Assembly (NCBI GenBank): GCA_030620095.1
Contig: JAUTXW010000955.1
Location: 202,113-266,112, forward strand
Origin: Kuschelorhynchus macadamiae
Taxonomy: Eukaryota > Arthropoda > Insecta > Coleoptera > Curculionidae
Reading direction: 5' to 3'
Length of the DNA: 64,000 nucleotides
Below the pieces are notes generated by a model. The model made no database searches. It worked only from the letters and a program-made list of their open reading frames with translations, and had not been told where the DNA came from. Below, in pieces: positions 1-11,715 of the stretch. Made by a program: the position numbers and the translations under genes. The first letter of the stretch is position 1; each line of letters starts with the position of its first letter.

Positions 1-448
1 TTGTCAGTTTTTTTAATGAAATACCCTGTATATTAAATCATATTCTTGAAGGTCTTTTTTTTCTAATTTCAAATATATATATACTTTTAATATATTCTGT
101 CAATTAGTATTAAAGAAATGGTAAGGTAATTTGCGCTAAAACATAGTGAGCCATAGTCAAGACAATTCTAATGAACGACACCTTTTTGACGTTTACCGGT
201 CAGAAGTATCTATTTACGAGCATTTTTAATATCTAATACGTTGGACGATGGGTTATTGGGAAGAAGAGAAACTCGACATGGTAGAATCATTTTATTTACA
301 TGGTAAAAATTAATCGATAGCTCGTAACGAATATCTTAGACGGTTTCCAGATAGACCAACACCGACTCGTAGCATAAAATTAAACATCGTTAAACAATTG
401 AATAAAAGAAAAACACTTAAGCGAAAAGTTAGAATAGTGGAAAGAAAC
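1..448 (+). repeat. Left inverted arm of mariner element, includes transposase 5' coding region
   Basis: This arm is an inverted, diverged copy of 1391-1849. It contains its own ATG at 248 followed by codons for GYWEEEKLDM and FPDRPTPTR, the start of the transposase helix-turn-helix region. The duplication therefore reaches into coding sequence and leaves a second headless fragment of the gene on the plus strand, ending where homology stops near 448. Confidence 0.8.
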
Positions 449-462
449 AATACAATAAGAAA

Positions 463-1587
463 TCAATAATATAAAGTAGGTAAATATATTAGCTGAAATG
501 CAAATATAATACATTTTTGAATATTTCTTCTAAATTTTCTGCGTATGGATGCGTATATAAAATGACGTGATTGGGTGTTTAAATCGTCGATTGTTTGGAC
601 TATATTTTGCTTTAAAGCTTGGATGGTTCTTGGCATATTGTAGTATATCTTGTTTTTCAGATAACCTCACAAAAATATGTCCAATGGAGAGAGATCGGGA
701 GTGTTTGCTGGCCATCTTAATGGTCCATGTCTTCCAATCCAAAATGGATACCTGTCATTTAAAAAATTGGTGACCGGCTGGACATTATGAGGAGGGGCAA
801 TATCTTGTTGCCATATCAAATTAAGATGTGAATTAATCCGTAGTTGTTCTAAATGTCCCTCGATTTCGTTTTCTAATAACTCCTGATACCTTTGTCCGGT
901 TAAATTCCCATTAAAAAATATAGGTCCAATAGCATGATTGTTAAGAAGGCCACACCAAACATGTAGAGATTTTCTTTCCTGAATTTTGACCGCCTGAAGA
1001 GCTCGCGGGTTTTCTTTTGACCAAAAATGCTTATTTTTCCGGTTAAACATGCCTCTAGTGGTAAATGTTGCCTCGTCAGTGAAAATTACGTTTGACAGAT
1101 TTAGTTGGTTCATCATAACACGTCTTTCTATTTCTTGGCAGAAGTGTAATCGGTCTATTTTGTTTTGATCGGTTAATTCTTAAGTAGGTAAAAACCTATA
1201 TGGCTTATATTTATAATGTTTTAGAAATGAGTGGATTTTATGCCATGATTTGTTAAAAAAAGTGGCTGCATCGGGAATTGAGTGCTCAGGATTTTCTAAA
1301 ACAAGAATAAATAAGATAAATAAATTATTTTAATACAAAAGTTTCAAAATTACCTTCAAAATATAATAAAATATTTAAATCTTCTTCAGCGTTTCTTTCC
1401 ACTATTCTAACTTTTCGCTTAAGTGTTTTTCTTTGATTTAATTGTTTAGCGATGTTTAATATTGTCCAAGTCGTGTTGGTCTATCTGGAAACCCTCTATA
1501 ATATTCGTTACGACCTATCGATGCACTTTTACCATGTAAATAAGATAATTATATCATGTCGAGTTTCTCTTCTTCCGAATAACCCAT
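463..1587 (-). pseudogene. Mariner-like transposase (DD40D) with one intron, broken
   Basis: This is a DDE/D transposase of the Tc1/mariner superfamily, which would cut and paste the surrounding element at TA sites in the nucleus. It reads from an ATG at 1587 through an N-terminal helix-turn-helix region (exon 1, 1587-1354), a 58-bp intron, and the catalytic domain (exon 2, 1295-463). Catalytic motifs visible are IFTDEATFT (first Asp), IWQQD with PPH (second Asp), and TPDLSPLD (third Asp). Forty residues separate the last two Asp. Exon 2 stays in one frame apart from two stops: a TAA about 110 nt into the exon, and a TGA replacing the Trp expected in the FLWG motif. Exon 1 has one stop and one frameshift. 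Similar residues recur in the 46742-47838 gene. Confidence 0.85.
1296..1353 (-). other. Spliceosomal intron in mariner-like transposase
   Basis: On the minus strand the donor GAAG|GTAATT and acceptor CTTGTTTTAG|AAAAT bracket 58 AT-rich bases. Splicing in phase 1 joins FE to ENPE. That exactly restores the FEENP stretch that is uninterrupted in the DD41D transposase at 29804-30891. The donor side is conserved in the related copy near 47616. Confidence 0.75.
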
Positions 1588-1849
1588 CATCCAATGTATT
1601 AGATATTAAAACTGCTCGTAAATAATTACTTCTGACCGGTCAAAAAGGCGTCGTTCATTGCAATTGTCTTAATCATGGCTCACTATGTTTTAGCGCAAAT
1701 TACCTTACCATTTTTTGAATGTTTAAACGCTTATATATCCAAAACTAATCGACAGAATATATTAAAAGCGTATATATTTGAAATTAGAAAAAAAGTTCTT
1801 CAAGAATATGATTTAATATACGGGGTGTTTCATTAAAAAAAACTGACAA
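1391..1849 (-). repeat. Right inverted arm of mariner element
   Basis: Inverted partner of 1-448. Both arms end in the same CTGACAA sequence, and homology runs through the 5' leader and first exon of the transposase. Another 150 bp of element sequence follows before the terminus at 1999. Confidence 0.8.
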
Positions 1850-2089
1850 CCTGTCAAAATTTGAGCTTTCCGATAATATTTTCGCACTTATGATATAATA
1901 TTCTAATTCTTCATAAAAAACTTTTGCATTTACGACATTTCCGTGTCTATTCAAATAAACTGTCTAGGAGGGTGGAAAAATATACGGGAAAACCCTGTAC
2001 ATACCTATGATGTACATAAATGCATGACTGTTAAACACATTACCTTCATTATGCATGCGCATGCGAGTAAAAAAGTAGACACAGGTTGA

Positions 2090-3580
2090 CCAGCCATATT
2101 TTGATCCATTTTGGACTTAAATAGCTCTGAAACAAAAAAAATATCGAGTTTGTTTGAAACATATGTCATTTTATCTTTACAACCGAAGCGCCAAAAACAA
2201 AATGTCTGGCTTTTAGGTATCGGGCAACTTTGTAATTTTAAATGGAGCACCCTGTATATCTTTTCAATTTCAAAAAGCTTTTCAAAAATGTAATACAAGC
2301 TATATTTACATTGCAGAATGATGGATTTATTAAGCTCTGAAAAAGGACTGCATGTTTATAAGAATTTCATGGTTAATGTTTTTTTCTTTTTTTGAAAAGT
2401 CGCCTATGGAAAAAATTCATATTGTTCCAACATCGACCGCTTTTGACATATTCTTTGGACGTAGAATAAAAGTGCAAAATAAAAAAAAAACAGAATAAAA
2501 ATTTATTAAACAAGACATTAAAAGTTATGGAAAAAGTCCTAACTATTACCAACCGTTAAACGTAAATATTAAGTGAAAATTTGTTATTAAAAATTACTAC
2601 TGCAAATGTTGGAAGTGTTTTCGTCCCACTTCAATACATCTTTTTAAGTTAGTAATAAGCTTATTAAATCTATGGACTAAATATTCTTATATTTTCAATT
2701 ACGTTGGGAATATTGGTTTTTAACTGCTATAAAGTTTGTGGTAGTAGATTATAGCATCGTTCTTTTACGTACCCCCCAAAAATCGGGACTAATAGGTCTA
2801 GTGAACGAGAAGCCTATGGAGTAGGGCCTCCTCTTTCAATCCATTATTTAGTGAATTTAGTAATTAACGCGTAGTGCGGTGCAGCTCCATCTTGTTGAAA
2901 GTATACTGAATTCAGAATATTTTCCTGACGTCATTGCAGATATAAAATTTTTTCCAGCATATCGACAAATGCATGAGAATTTATAATTCTAGGATTTTTT
3001 ATTGAACTAAGATTTTTCTTGTTGATATGCTTGGATCTAATTGGGTTACCTCCATAACTTGTAATGCCTTTTTTAGTAAATTTTCATTATTTTCTGTTCT
3101 TTGCTTAATTGCGTTTTTTGTCTGAGAAGTTTTATTAAACATACTTCGAGGCCTTCTTTGAATTACCTTTATTGATTCAGTTTCTGCAAACATTATCACA
3201 CACTTTGCCTTTCCGCTCAATATGAATTTTTTCCGTAGGCGACTGTTCAAAAAAAGAAAAAAACATGACCGTGAAATTCATATAGACATGCAGTATCTTT
3301 ACAATACAACTATAGCTTGTATTACATTTTTGAAAAGGGGATATATTAAGCTTTATCACTTTGAAGAAATATACAGGGTGTTCCATTTAAAACAAAGTTA
3401 TCCTATACCTGAAAGTCAGCTATTTTCTATTCGGTACTTCCGGTTGGAAAAATAAAATGACATATACTTCAAACAAAACTTCTGACAAAAAATATTTATC
3501 GAAAACCGCACCTCGATCATTTTTTCGTTTCAGAGCTATTTAAGTCTAACATGGGTGAAAATATGATGAAAAAATTTTTA
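2090..3580 (-). mobile_element. Internally deleted mariner-like element
   Basis: Inverted terminal regions of about 320 bp are recognisable (roughly 2105-2420 and 3220-3550); both contain CACCCTGTATAT-type sequence and a shared GACTTAAATAGCTCTGAAAC block. A minus-strand transposase remnant lies between them. Its N-terminal part is at 3250-2999 (DPSISTRKI). The second catalytic Asp is in YFQQDGAAPHY near 2900, and a WIERGGPTP stretch follows near 2835. The segment with the first catalytic Asp is missing and there are stops. The left boundary of the large palindrome falls inside this element at 3033. Outer ends are approximate. Confidence 0.7.
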
Positions 3581-5351
3581 CAGTATAAAATGCACAATTG
3601 AAATACTTATAAGAAATGTTATTCAAGTTTTATTCAGTTAAACTGGAGAGTCCACGTCTGATTTTCATGTTATCCTAAAGTTCTATGAAAATCCGTCTGC
3701 TATAAATAAGTACATACACCGAGACTACAGAGACCATCTCATACATGATAAATGGGGGTTGAACAGTAAGATATTATAGCTGTTATAAAGGGATAATATT
3801 ATCATTCTGAACCCTACAAGACTGGATTAAGCCTAGTGTAAAGTTTACGGCACTTAAACGTAATCTTACTTATTATAATTTAATCGTATGCTATCCTTGA
3901 AGAAGAAAATAGGTCATTGTGTGCCTACACCTGGAAAAGGGATAATAAACACTGATCCAGTGGGGCTAACAGGATTAAAATTCATTAAATCCGCTACGTA
4001 GACGCCGTTAAATTACAAACATTGAATGAACTTGAGAGAAAAGAACACCAACATTTTAAAAATTTTTGGTTATGTTCATGTAAACCATTATAATGCACAT
4101 TTTATAACATCCAGTTATTTTCTAACCTTTAATTGAAATACTACGGAGAAAGCAGTATTGAAGAATTGTCAGTTATTAGTTTGTTTACTGTCATTGTAGA
4201 TTAGGCATGTGCTATAATTGATATTCAATTCATTAATAATATACAATCTTTTTTATGTCTTGGGCCAAATGGACGACGGCGATTTATAATTCTTCCAAAA
4301 ATTGTTATTCTAAATTAAGCACATAAAATTTAACAAAATATTATTAACTAAGATCATAGGCCACGGTTAGAAAAATTTGTATTTAAGTGGTTGTTTGTTT
4401 CACCTTTCAATCATCATCGGACTTACCAGAAAAAATAGGTAATTTCACCTTCACTCACAGCTTCCCTGGTACAGAGTTCCATGCACTCCGTACAGATCTC
4501 ACAGTTTATATATGGTTATTCACGCTCAATGGTCTATTGGAAGTATTTGGAGAACCAATGACTAGATTATTTTGAAAATTTGGCTCTGGCCATATATGAA
4601 CATAACCTCTTTTCAAATATTTTAAATTGTGCGGTGTTTCCTTGAACCTTAAACCGGTGGCAACATCCGTTTTCCCAATGGAATCCTTTCCATAGAGGGT
4701 TGTCAACTTTAGGGAATGTCCCAGTCCTGAGACACATAGCGAAAATTTCTCCTCCTCGATTGAGTCTACCTGAAGCAAGAAAGAAAAAAAAAGCGACATT
4801 AACACAAAGTGGTTGCTAGAATAGAACTTAGATTATTTATATAAAAATAACTCTCCAGAGATAAAAACGATTATTATTGAACATTTTATTTAATTTTAAA
4901 ACATAATCAAGCACTAAGATGAGACGAACTTACAAACTAACAATAACACAAAAAGTACATAAATGGACGAAACGTTGGGAACTTAGTTTTTATGTTTAAA
5001 CTTGTAGTTTTCCTGGCCTCGCGCCGCCATCAAGAGTTGCGGGAAGTCTTTAATAAACTTGAACTGAAAATTCTGTCCAATTCTTATTATTATTAACTGT
5101 TTGTTTGTCAATAGCTTTAGTAGTTCGTTACAATCCGGCTGCCTCCCAAAAACTTCACACTATATCTTATCGACCGAGTGCTGGTCTATTAATAAAGTTT
5201 TTTTTAATTCGTCAGATACAGTACAATAGTTTTCATAAATTAAATTCATATTTAAATTTAAATAGTGTTTTAGGCATTTATTGACTCCAAGAAGATTACA
5301 ATATGATCTTATACTAGGAATCATGCATATACACATATAATATTTTATCCA

Positions 5352-5355
<4 letters not shown>
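3581..5355. other. Unassigned stretch in left palindrome arm
   Basis: I recognise no element or gene here. A 99-codon minus-strand frame (4805-4506) is open in this arm, but an indel breaks it in the mirrored copy, so coding is doubtful. A GGACGAAACG sequence near 4963 resembles the second half of a hammerhead core, but no first half is present. Confidence 0.5.

Positions 5356-5400
<45 letters not shown>
5356..5400. repeat. (TA)n microsatellite at PLE 3' end
   Basis: About 22 TA units directly abut the 3' end of the left PLE copy. The same tract is present in the right arm. Confidence 0.95.
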
Positions 5401-5405
<5 letters not shown>

Positions 5406-5464
5406 AAATCTAATATCGGGTATGCGGTCTGTAGGTCAAATAAATAACTAATTTACTTCTGACA

Positions 5465-5506
5465 TCCTCTATATTTCGTCATTTATTTATGACTTCATCA
5501 GGAGGA
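5465..5506 (-). ncRNA. Hammerhead-like ribozyme motif, PLE type
   Basis: Read on the minus strand: stem I half TCCTC, core CTGATGA, one extra A, stem II GTCAT with AUGAC, then GAAA, a minimal stem III, UA, and the stem I partner GAGGA. The bases A-U-A-U around stem III are self-complementary, so stem III could only be stable between two RNA copies. The extra A after the core departs from the standard consensus. Hammerhead motifs are known in Penelope-like elements. Confidence 0.6.
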
Positions 5507-5862
5507 AACGCTAAAATACACCACAGATTAAAATGATATCAAACTAAAAAAAAAAAACAATTAAGACTTACAAGTGAAGTTACAAAAACATGGCTATATG
5601 CATTTCAACACACAGTAGAACGTTAAATTAGGACGAATACAACCACATGAATATTGAAATGCTACTAACAGGTAGAACTTAACAACTAGCAAGACATTTA
5701 TATATACATTTATTTATTTATTTTTTTGAATAATAAGAACTATTTTCTTTTTTTGTAGTAAAAGAAACGTTGATAAACAGTTTTATGTACATATTGAAGT
5801 TCGTGGAATATTTATATTATGGTATTTAAGTTATTTGTTTTTTGTTGAACAAGGTAAAGAAT

Positions 5863-7586
5863 TCATTTGTTCAACAGATTGCAATAAATGGTGCTCAGCT
5901 GTTGGATGTCAGATCTAGAATTAACTGAATTATTTTCGTTGTTGATATGTACCATTTCTAGGAATAGCCTTTTTCTGTAATTATTTTCATAGTCCAGAAT
6001 TTGTATGTTTTCGTAATCAAAATTGTGATCCTCTTTCTGAAAATGATCAACCAAAGCACATGAGTTTTTTCCAATACGGCAGTCGCTTTTGTGTTCTGTC
6101 GAACGATTTTTAATATATTGGGAAGTTTGTCCTATGTAACACTGATTACATTGTTTACAAGGAATTTTATATACAACATTATTATTTAATGGGATCGGAG
6201 TTTTATCTTTAATTTTAGTGTGAACACTTTGCCAACCGTGACTGTATTATATTTAGCTATTTTTAAATTATCTCTTTTAAGGTGGTTAGTAACATTATCT
6301 GTGAGACCTTGAATGTAGGGCAATTTCTTATATTTGAAATGTGCAATAACTTGGTCTTCTGTCGGACCATCAAAAAACCCAGAATGATAAATTAATTTGT
6401 TTAGTATTTTTTTTGGAAAACCATTATTTAGAAATAGTGTATATACTTTCTTTAAATTTTCCCTCAAAAACCTTTCGTCCGAAATATGAGTGACACGATT
6501 TTTTAGAGCAATAATTGTGTTGAATTTTTGGCTCATTGGATGGTTCGAAAAATAATTAATATATCGTCCAGAGGACGTCGGTTTTTGGTACCAGCTTAAA
6601 ATAACTTTGTTAGTATCAGTCCTAATTAGTAAGGTATCTAAAAAAGGGATGCTGTTGTTCACTTCTGTTTCCATAGTAAACTGCAAATGTTCATTCACAG
6701 AGTTAAAAGTAACTAAAGTAGTTTTTATCTCACTGGAAGGGACAGAAGTCACTATGTCGTCCACAAATTTATACAAAAACGGAACATTAAAAGGTAATTT
6801 TTCTACGATTATGTCTAATATATGATCCATTACTATTTGAGCCAAGATTGGACTAATAGGTGAGCCCATGGGGGTACCAAATGTTTGTTGGTAGAAATGG
6901 TTGTTGAAAGAAAAATAACAGTTATTGCACACAAACGATAATAATTTGAAGAAACTATGGTAACTTAACGTTGTGAACGGCTCTATTATGTGCCATTGTG
7001 AACGCAGCAATTCAAGAATAAGATCGAAAGGGATATTAGTAAATAATGACACCACATCCATTGACACCAATACATAATCTTCGGGTAATCTCCGATCTTC
7101 GATAGAATTTACAAAAACAAATGTGTCAGGTATATTGTAGTTAGTCCTATCGGCTAAGGATTCTGTTAAAATTTTCGTTAGAAATTTGGATAAGTGGTAA
7201 GTAGCAGAACCTACACAAGATACTATTGGCCGGAGTGGAATATTGGGCTTATGAATTTTTGGTAGACAGTATAATTTTGATAAAACGGAATTATAAATAG
7301 TGAGACATTTAGCAACGTCTTCATCAATTTCATTTTTTGATTTTACCGATTTAATTAATTCATTAACTTTTTTTTGTACATTAGCGGTAGGATCCCTATC
7401 TAACTGTTGGTATGTATTAGTATCGCTTAATAGTTCCTCCGTTTTGGTGATATAATCGTTTTTGTTCATAGCTACGGTACTATTACCCTTATCGGCCTGT
7501 AAGATATAAATATTGGGATTATCATTAAGAAATTGTTTAGTTTTTTTATATAATTGTTGTAACGGCGTAATTTTAGTTGTACTCAA
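5863..7586 (-). pseudogene. PLE reverse transcriptase / GIY-YIG endonuclease, frameshifted
   Basis: The protein would copy element RNA by target-primed reverse transcription. From the ATG at 7586, the RT domain shows YCLPKIHK, motif A (SMDVVSLFTNIP), motif B (FGTPMGSPISP), motif C (YKFVDDI) and IPFLDTLL. A C-terminal GIY-YIG endonuclease region follows (YKIPC, CYIGQTS, then an Arg and EH). A 2-base insertion near 6220 shifts the frame just before the endonuclease, and the endonuclease continues in another frame to 5863. The right arm lacks this lesion. The poly-A lesion that breaks the right copy is absent here. Confidence 0.9.
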
Positions 7587-7711
7587 GTGTGTTCGATAAT
7601 TAGTTATATTATTAGTAACTTGAGCTATATTGAGTTATATTATTAGTAACTTGAACTCTAAATATTTTAAGAGCTCAAGTTACTAATAATATAACTAATT
7701 ATCGAACACAC

Positions 7712-9434
7712 TTGAGTACAACTAAAATTACGCCGTTACAACAATTATATAAAAAAACTAAACAATTTCTTAATGATAATCCCAATATTTATATCTTACA
7801 GGCCGATAAGGGTAAAAGTACCGTAGCTATGAACAAAAACGATTATATCACCAAAACGGAGGAACTATTAAGCGATACTAATACATACCAACAGTTAGAT
7901 AGGGATCCTACCGCTAATGTACAAAAAAAAAGTTAATGAATTAATTAAATCGGTAAAATCAAAAAATGAAATTGATGAAGACGTTGCTAAATGTCTCACT
8001 ATTTATAATTCCGTTTTATCAAAATTATACTGTCTACCAAAAATTCATAAGCCCAATATTCCACTCCGGCCAATAGTATCTTGTGTAGGTTCTGCTACTT
8101 ACCACTTATCCAAATTTCTAACGAAAATTTTAACAGAATCCTTAGCCGATAGGACTAACTACAATATACCTGACACATTTGTTTTTGTAAATTCTATCGA
8201 AGATCGGAGATTACCCGAAGATTATGTATTGGTGTCAATGGATGTGGTGTCATTATTTACTAATATCCCTTTCGATCTTATTCTTGAATTGCTGCGTTCA
8301 CAATGGCACATAATAGAGCCGTTCACAACGTTAAGTTACCATAGTTTCTTCAAATTATTATCGTTTGTGTGCAATAACTGTTATTTTTCTTTCAACAACC
8401 ATTTCTACCAACAAACATTTGGTACCCCCATGGGCTCACCTATTAGTCCAATCTTGGCTCAAATAGTAATGGATCATATATTAGGCATAATCGTAGAAAA
8501 ATTACCTTTTAATGTTCCGTTTTTGTATAAATTTGTGGACGACATAGTGACTTCTGTCCCTTCCAGTGAGATAAAAACTACTTTAGTTACTTTTAACTCT
8601 GTGAATGAACATTTGCAGTTTACTATGGAAACAGAAGTGAACAACAGCATCCCTTTTTTAGATACCTTACTAATTAGGACTGATACTAACAAAGTTATTT
8701 TAAGCTGGTACCAAAAACCGACGTCCTCTGGACGATATATTAATTATTTTTCGAACCATCCAATGAGCCAAAAATTCAACACAATTATTGCTCTAAAAAA
8801 TCGTGTCACTCATATTTCGGACGAAAGGTTTTTGAGGGAAAATTTAAAGAAAGTATATACACTATTTCTAAATAATGGTTTTCCAAAAAAAATACTAAAC
8901 AAATTAATTTATCATTCTGGGTTTTTTGATGGTCCGACAGAAGACCAAGTTATTGCACATTTCAAATATAAGAAATTGCCCTACATTCAAGGTCTCACAG
9001 ATAATGTTACTAACCACCTTAAAAGAGATAATTTAAAAATAGCTAAATATAATACAGTCACGGTTGGCAAAGTGTTCACTAAAATTAAAGATAAAACTCC
9101 GATCCCATTAAATAATAATGTTGTATATAAAATTCCTTGTAAACAATGTAATCAGTGTTACATAGGACAAACTTCCCAATATATTAAAAATCGTTCGACA
9201 GAACACAAAAGCGACTGCCGTATTGGAAAAAACTCATGTGCTTTGGTTGATCATTTTCAGAAAGAGGATCACAATTTTGATTACGAAAACATACAAATTC
9301 TGGACTATGAAAATAATTACAGAAAAAGGCTATTCCTAGAAATGGTACATATCAACAACGAAAATAATTCAGTTAATTCTAGATCTGACATCCAACAGCT
9401 GAGCACCATTTATTGCAATCTGTTGAACAAATGA
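7712..9434 (+). pseudogene. PLE reverse transcriptase / GIY-YIG endonuclease, frameshifted
   Basis: Same protein as the left copy. The ATG at 7712 opens a frame that ends after about 74 codons because a poly-A run near 7923 has one extra A; reading resumes in another frame to the stop at 9432-9434. Within that long second part all RT motifs are present (GTPMGSP near 8421, FVDD near 8533) and the GIY-YIG region is intact (YKIPC and CYIGQTS near 9125-9165). A Gly replaces an Asp found in the left copy shortly after motif B. A single homopolymer lesion breaks an otherwise full-length protein, so age or sequencing error are both possible. Confidence 0.9.
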
Positions 9435-9788
9435 ATTCTTTACCTTGTTCAACAAAAAACAAATAACTTAAATACCATAATATAAATATTCCACGAACTT
9501 CAATATGTACATAAAACTGTTTATCAACGTTTCTTTTACCACAAAAAAAGAAAATAGTTCTTATTATTCAAAAAAATAAATAAATAAATGTATATATAAA
9601 TGTCTTGCTAGTTGTTAAGTTCTACCTGTTAGTAGCATTTCAATATTCATGTGGTTGTATTCGTCCTACTTTAACGTTCTACTGTGTGTTGAAATGCATA
9701 TAGCCATGTTTTTGTAACTTCACTTGTAAGTCTTAATTGTTTTTTTTTTAGTTTGATATCATTTTAATCTGTGGTGTATTTTAGCGTT

Positions 9789-9830
9789 TCCTCCTGATGA
9801 AGTCATAAATAAATGACGAAATATAGAGGA
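9789..9830 (+). ncRNA. Hammerhead-like ribozyme motif, PLE type
   Basis: Plus-strand equivalent of 5465-5506, lying about 350 bases after the PLE stop codon and 60 bases before the 3' end. Stem I pairs TCCTC (9789-9793) with GAGGA (9826-9830). The core is CTGATGA (9794-9800); predicted cleavage is after the A at 9825. Confidence 0.6.
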
Positions 9831-9883
9831 TGTCAGAAGTAAATTAGTTATTTATTTGACCTACAGACCGCATACCCGATATT

Positions 9884-9891
<8 letters not shown>

Positions 9892-9947
<56 letters not shown>

Positions 9948-9948
9948 T
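9892..9948. repeat. (TA)n microsatellite at PLE 3' end
   Basis: Mirror of the tract at 5356-5400, slightly longer. Confidence 0.95.
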
Positions 9949-11715
9949 AAAATGGATAAAATATTATATGTGTATATGCATGATTCCTAGTATAAGATCA
10001 TATTGTAATCTTCTTGGAGTCAATAAATGCCTAAAACACTATTTAAATTTAAATATGGATTTAATTTATGAAAACTATTGTACTGTATCTGACGAATTAA
10101 AAAAAACTTTATTAATAGACCAGCACTTGGTCGATAAGATGTAGTGTGAAGTTTTTGGGAGGCAGCCGGATTGTAACGAACTACTAAAGCTATTGACAAA
10201 CAAACAGTTAATAATAATAAGAATTGGACAGAATTTTCAGTTCAAGTTTATTAAAGACTTCCCGCAACTCTTGATGGCGGCGCGAGGCCAGGAAAACTAC
10301 AAGTTTAAACATAAAAACTAAGTTCCCAACGTTTCGTCCATTTATGTACTTTTAAGTTATTGTTAGTTTGTAAGTTCCTCTCATCTTAGTGCTTGATTAT
10401 GTTTTAAAATTAAATAAAATGTTCAATAATAATCGTTTTTATCTCTGGAGAGTTATTTTTATATAAATAATCTAAGTTCTATTCTAGCAACCACTTTGTG
10501 TTAATGTCGCTTTTTTTTTCTTTCTTGCTTCAGGTAGACTCAATCGAGGAGGAGAAATTTTCGCTGTGTCCCAGGACTGGGACATTCCCTAAAGTTGACA
10601 ACCCTCTATGGAAAGGATTCCATTGGGAAAACGGATGTTGCCACCGGTTTAAGGTTCAAGGAAACACCGCACAATTTAAAATATTTGAAAAGAGGTTATG
10701 TTCATCTATGGCCAGAGCCAAATTTTCAAAATAATCTAGTCATTGGTTCTCCAAATACTTCCAATAGACCATTGAGCGTGAATAACCATATATAAACTGT
10801 GAGATCTGTACGGAGTGCATGGAACTCTGTACCAGGGAAGCTGTGAGTGAAGGTGAAATTACCTATTTTTTCTCGTAAGTCCGATGATGATTGAAAGGTG
10901 AAACAAACAATCACTTAAATACAAATTTTTTTAACCGTGGCCTATGATCTTAGTTAATAATATTTTGTTAAATTTTATGTGCTTAATTTAGAATAACAAT
11001 TTTTGGAAGAATTATAAATCGCCGTCGTCCATTTGGCCCAAGACATAAAAAAGATTGTATATTATTAATGAATTGAATATCAATTATAGCACATGCCTAA
11101 TCTACAATGACAGTAAACAAACTAATAACTGACAATTCTTCAATACTGCTTTCTCCGTAGTATTTCAATTAAAGGTTAGAAAATAACTGGATGTTATAAA
11201 ATGTGCATTATAATGGTTTACATGAACATAACCAAAAATTTTTAAAATGTTGGTGTTCTTTTCTCTCAAGTTCATTCAATGTTTGTAATTTAACGGCGTC
11301 TACGTAGCGGATTTAATGAATTTTAATCCTGTTAGCCCCACTGGATCAGTGTTTATTATCCCTTTTCCAGGTGTAGGCACACAATGACCTATTTTCTTCT
11401 TCAAGGATAGCATACGATTAAATTATAATAAGTAAGATTACGTTTAAGTGCCGTAAACTTTACATTAGGCTTAATCCAGTCTTGTAGGGTTCAGAATGAT
11501 AATATTATCCCTTTATAACAGCTATAATATCTTACTGTTCAACCCCCATTTATCATGTATGAGATGGTCTCTGTAGTCTCGGTGTATGTACTTATTTATA
11601 GCAGACGGATTTTCATAGAACTTTAGGATAACATGAAAATCAGACGTGGACTCTCCAGTTTAACTGAATAAAACTTGAATAACATTTCTTATAAGTATTT
11701 CAATTGTGCATTTTA
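9949..11715. other. Unassigned stretch in right palindrome arm
   Basis: Mirror of 3581-5355. The open frame seen in the left arm is split here between two frames (10498-10734 and 10595-10795), which argues against a maintained gene. Nothing else is recognised. Confidence 0.5.

Larger units (their letters stand above)
1..1999 (-). mobile_element. Mariner-like DD40D transposon, left terminus outside window
   Basis: The right terminus is visible at 1999, where the inverted end GAAAACCCTGTA matches the end of the complete related element at 46301-48287, and the next 20 or so bases inward are also alike. One transposase gene lies on the minus strand. Two arms, 1-448 and 1391-1849, are inverted copies of each other. 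The left arm reaches base 1, so the left end and TA target duplication cannot be seen. The element is non-functional because its gene carries stops and a frameshift. Confidence 0.8.
3033..7626. repeat. Left arm of 9.2-kb palindrome
   Basis: This is a near-identical inverted copy of 7672-12268. From the centre outward it holds a PLE copy, a (TA)n tract, about 1.8 kb of unassigned DNA and the N-terminal half of a mariner. Homology stops at 3033 inside the mariner, which continues uninterrupted to about 2090. The left arm therefore looks like the original locus. Differences from the right arm are scattered single bases and short indels. Confidence 0.9.
5401..7626 (-). mobile_element. Penelope-like element, left copy
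   Basis: A minus-strand PLE: leader, one long reading frame with reverse transcriptase and GIY-YIG endonuclease, a 3' untranslated region with a hammerhead-like motif, and a 3' end against (TA)n. It lies head to head with the right copy, and the 5' ends are 45 bp apart at the palindrome centre. Confidence 0.9.
7672..9891 (+). mobile_element. Penelope-like element, right copy
   Basis: Inverted near-identical partner of the 5401-7626 copy with the same organisation. The 3' end (CCGATATTAGATTTTTTA) is followed by (TA)n. The matching 3' end of the third copy near 12806 defines where the element stops, since different sequence follows there. Confidence 0.9.

Noticed and set aside
4506..4805. 99-codon frame in the left palindrome arm as a gene
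   Set aside because: An indel breaks the frame in the near-identical right arm, and no family is recognised.
4930..4990. GGACGAAACG in the palindrome arm (and its mirror near 10340) as a hammerhead
   Set aside because: Only the second half of the core is present; no CTGANGA with matching stem I lies upstream on either strand.
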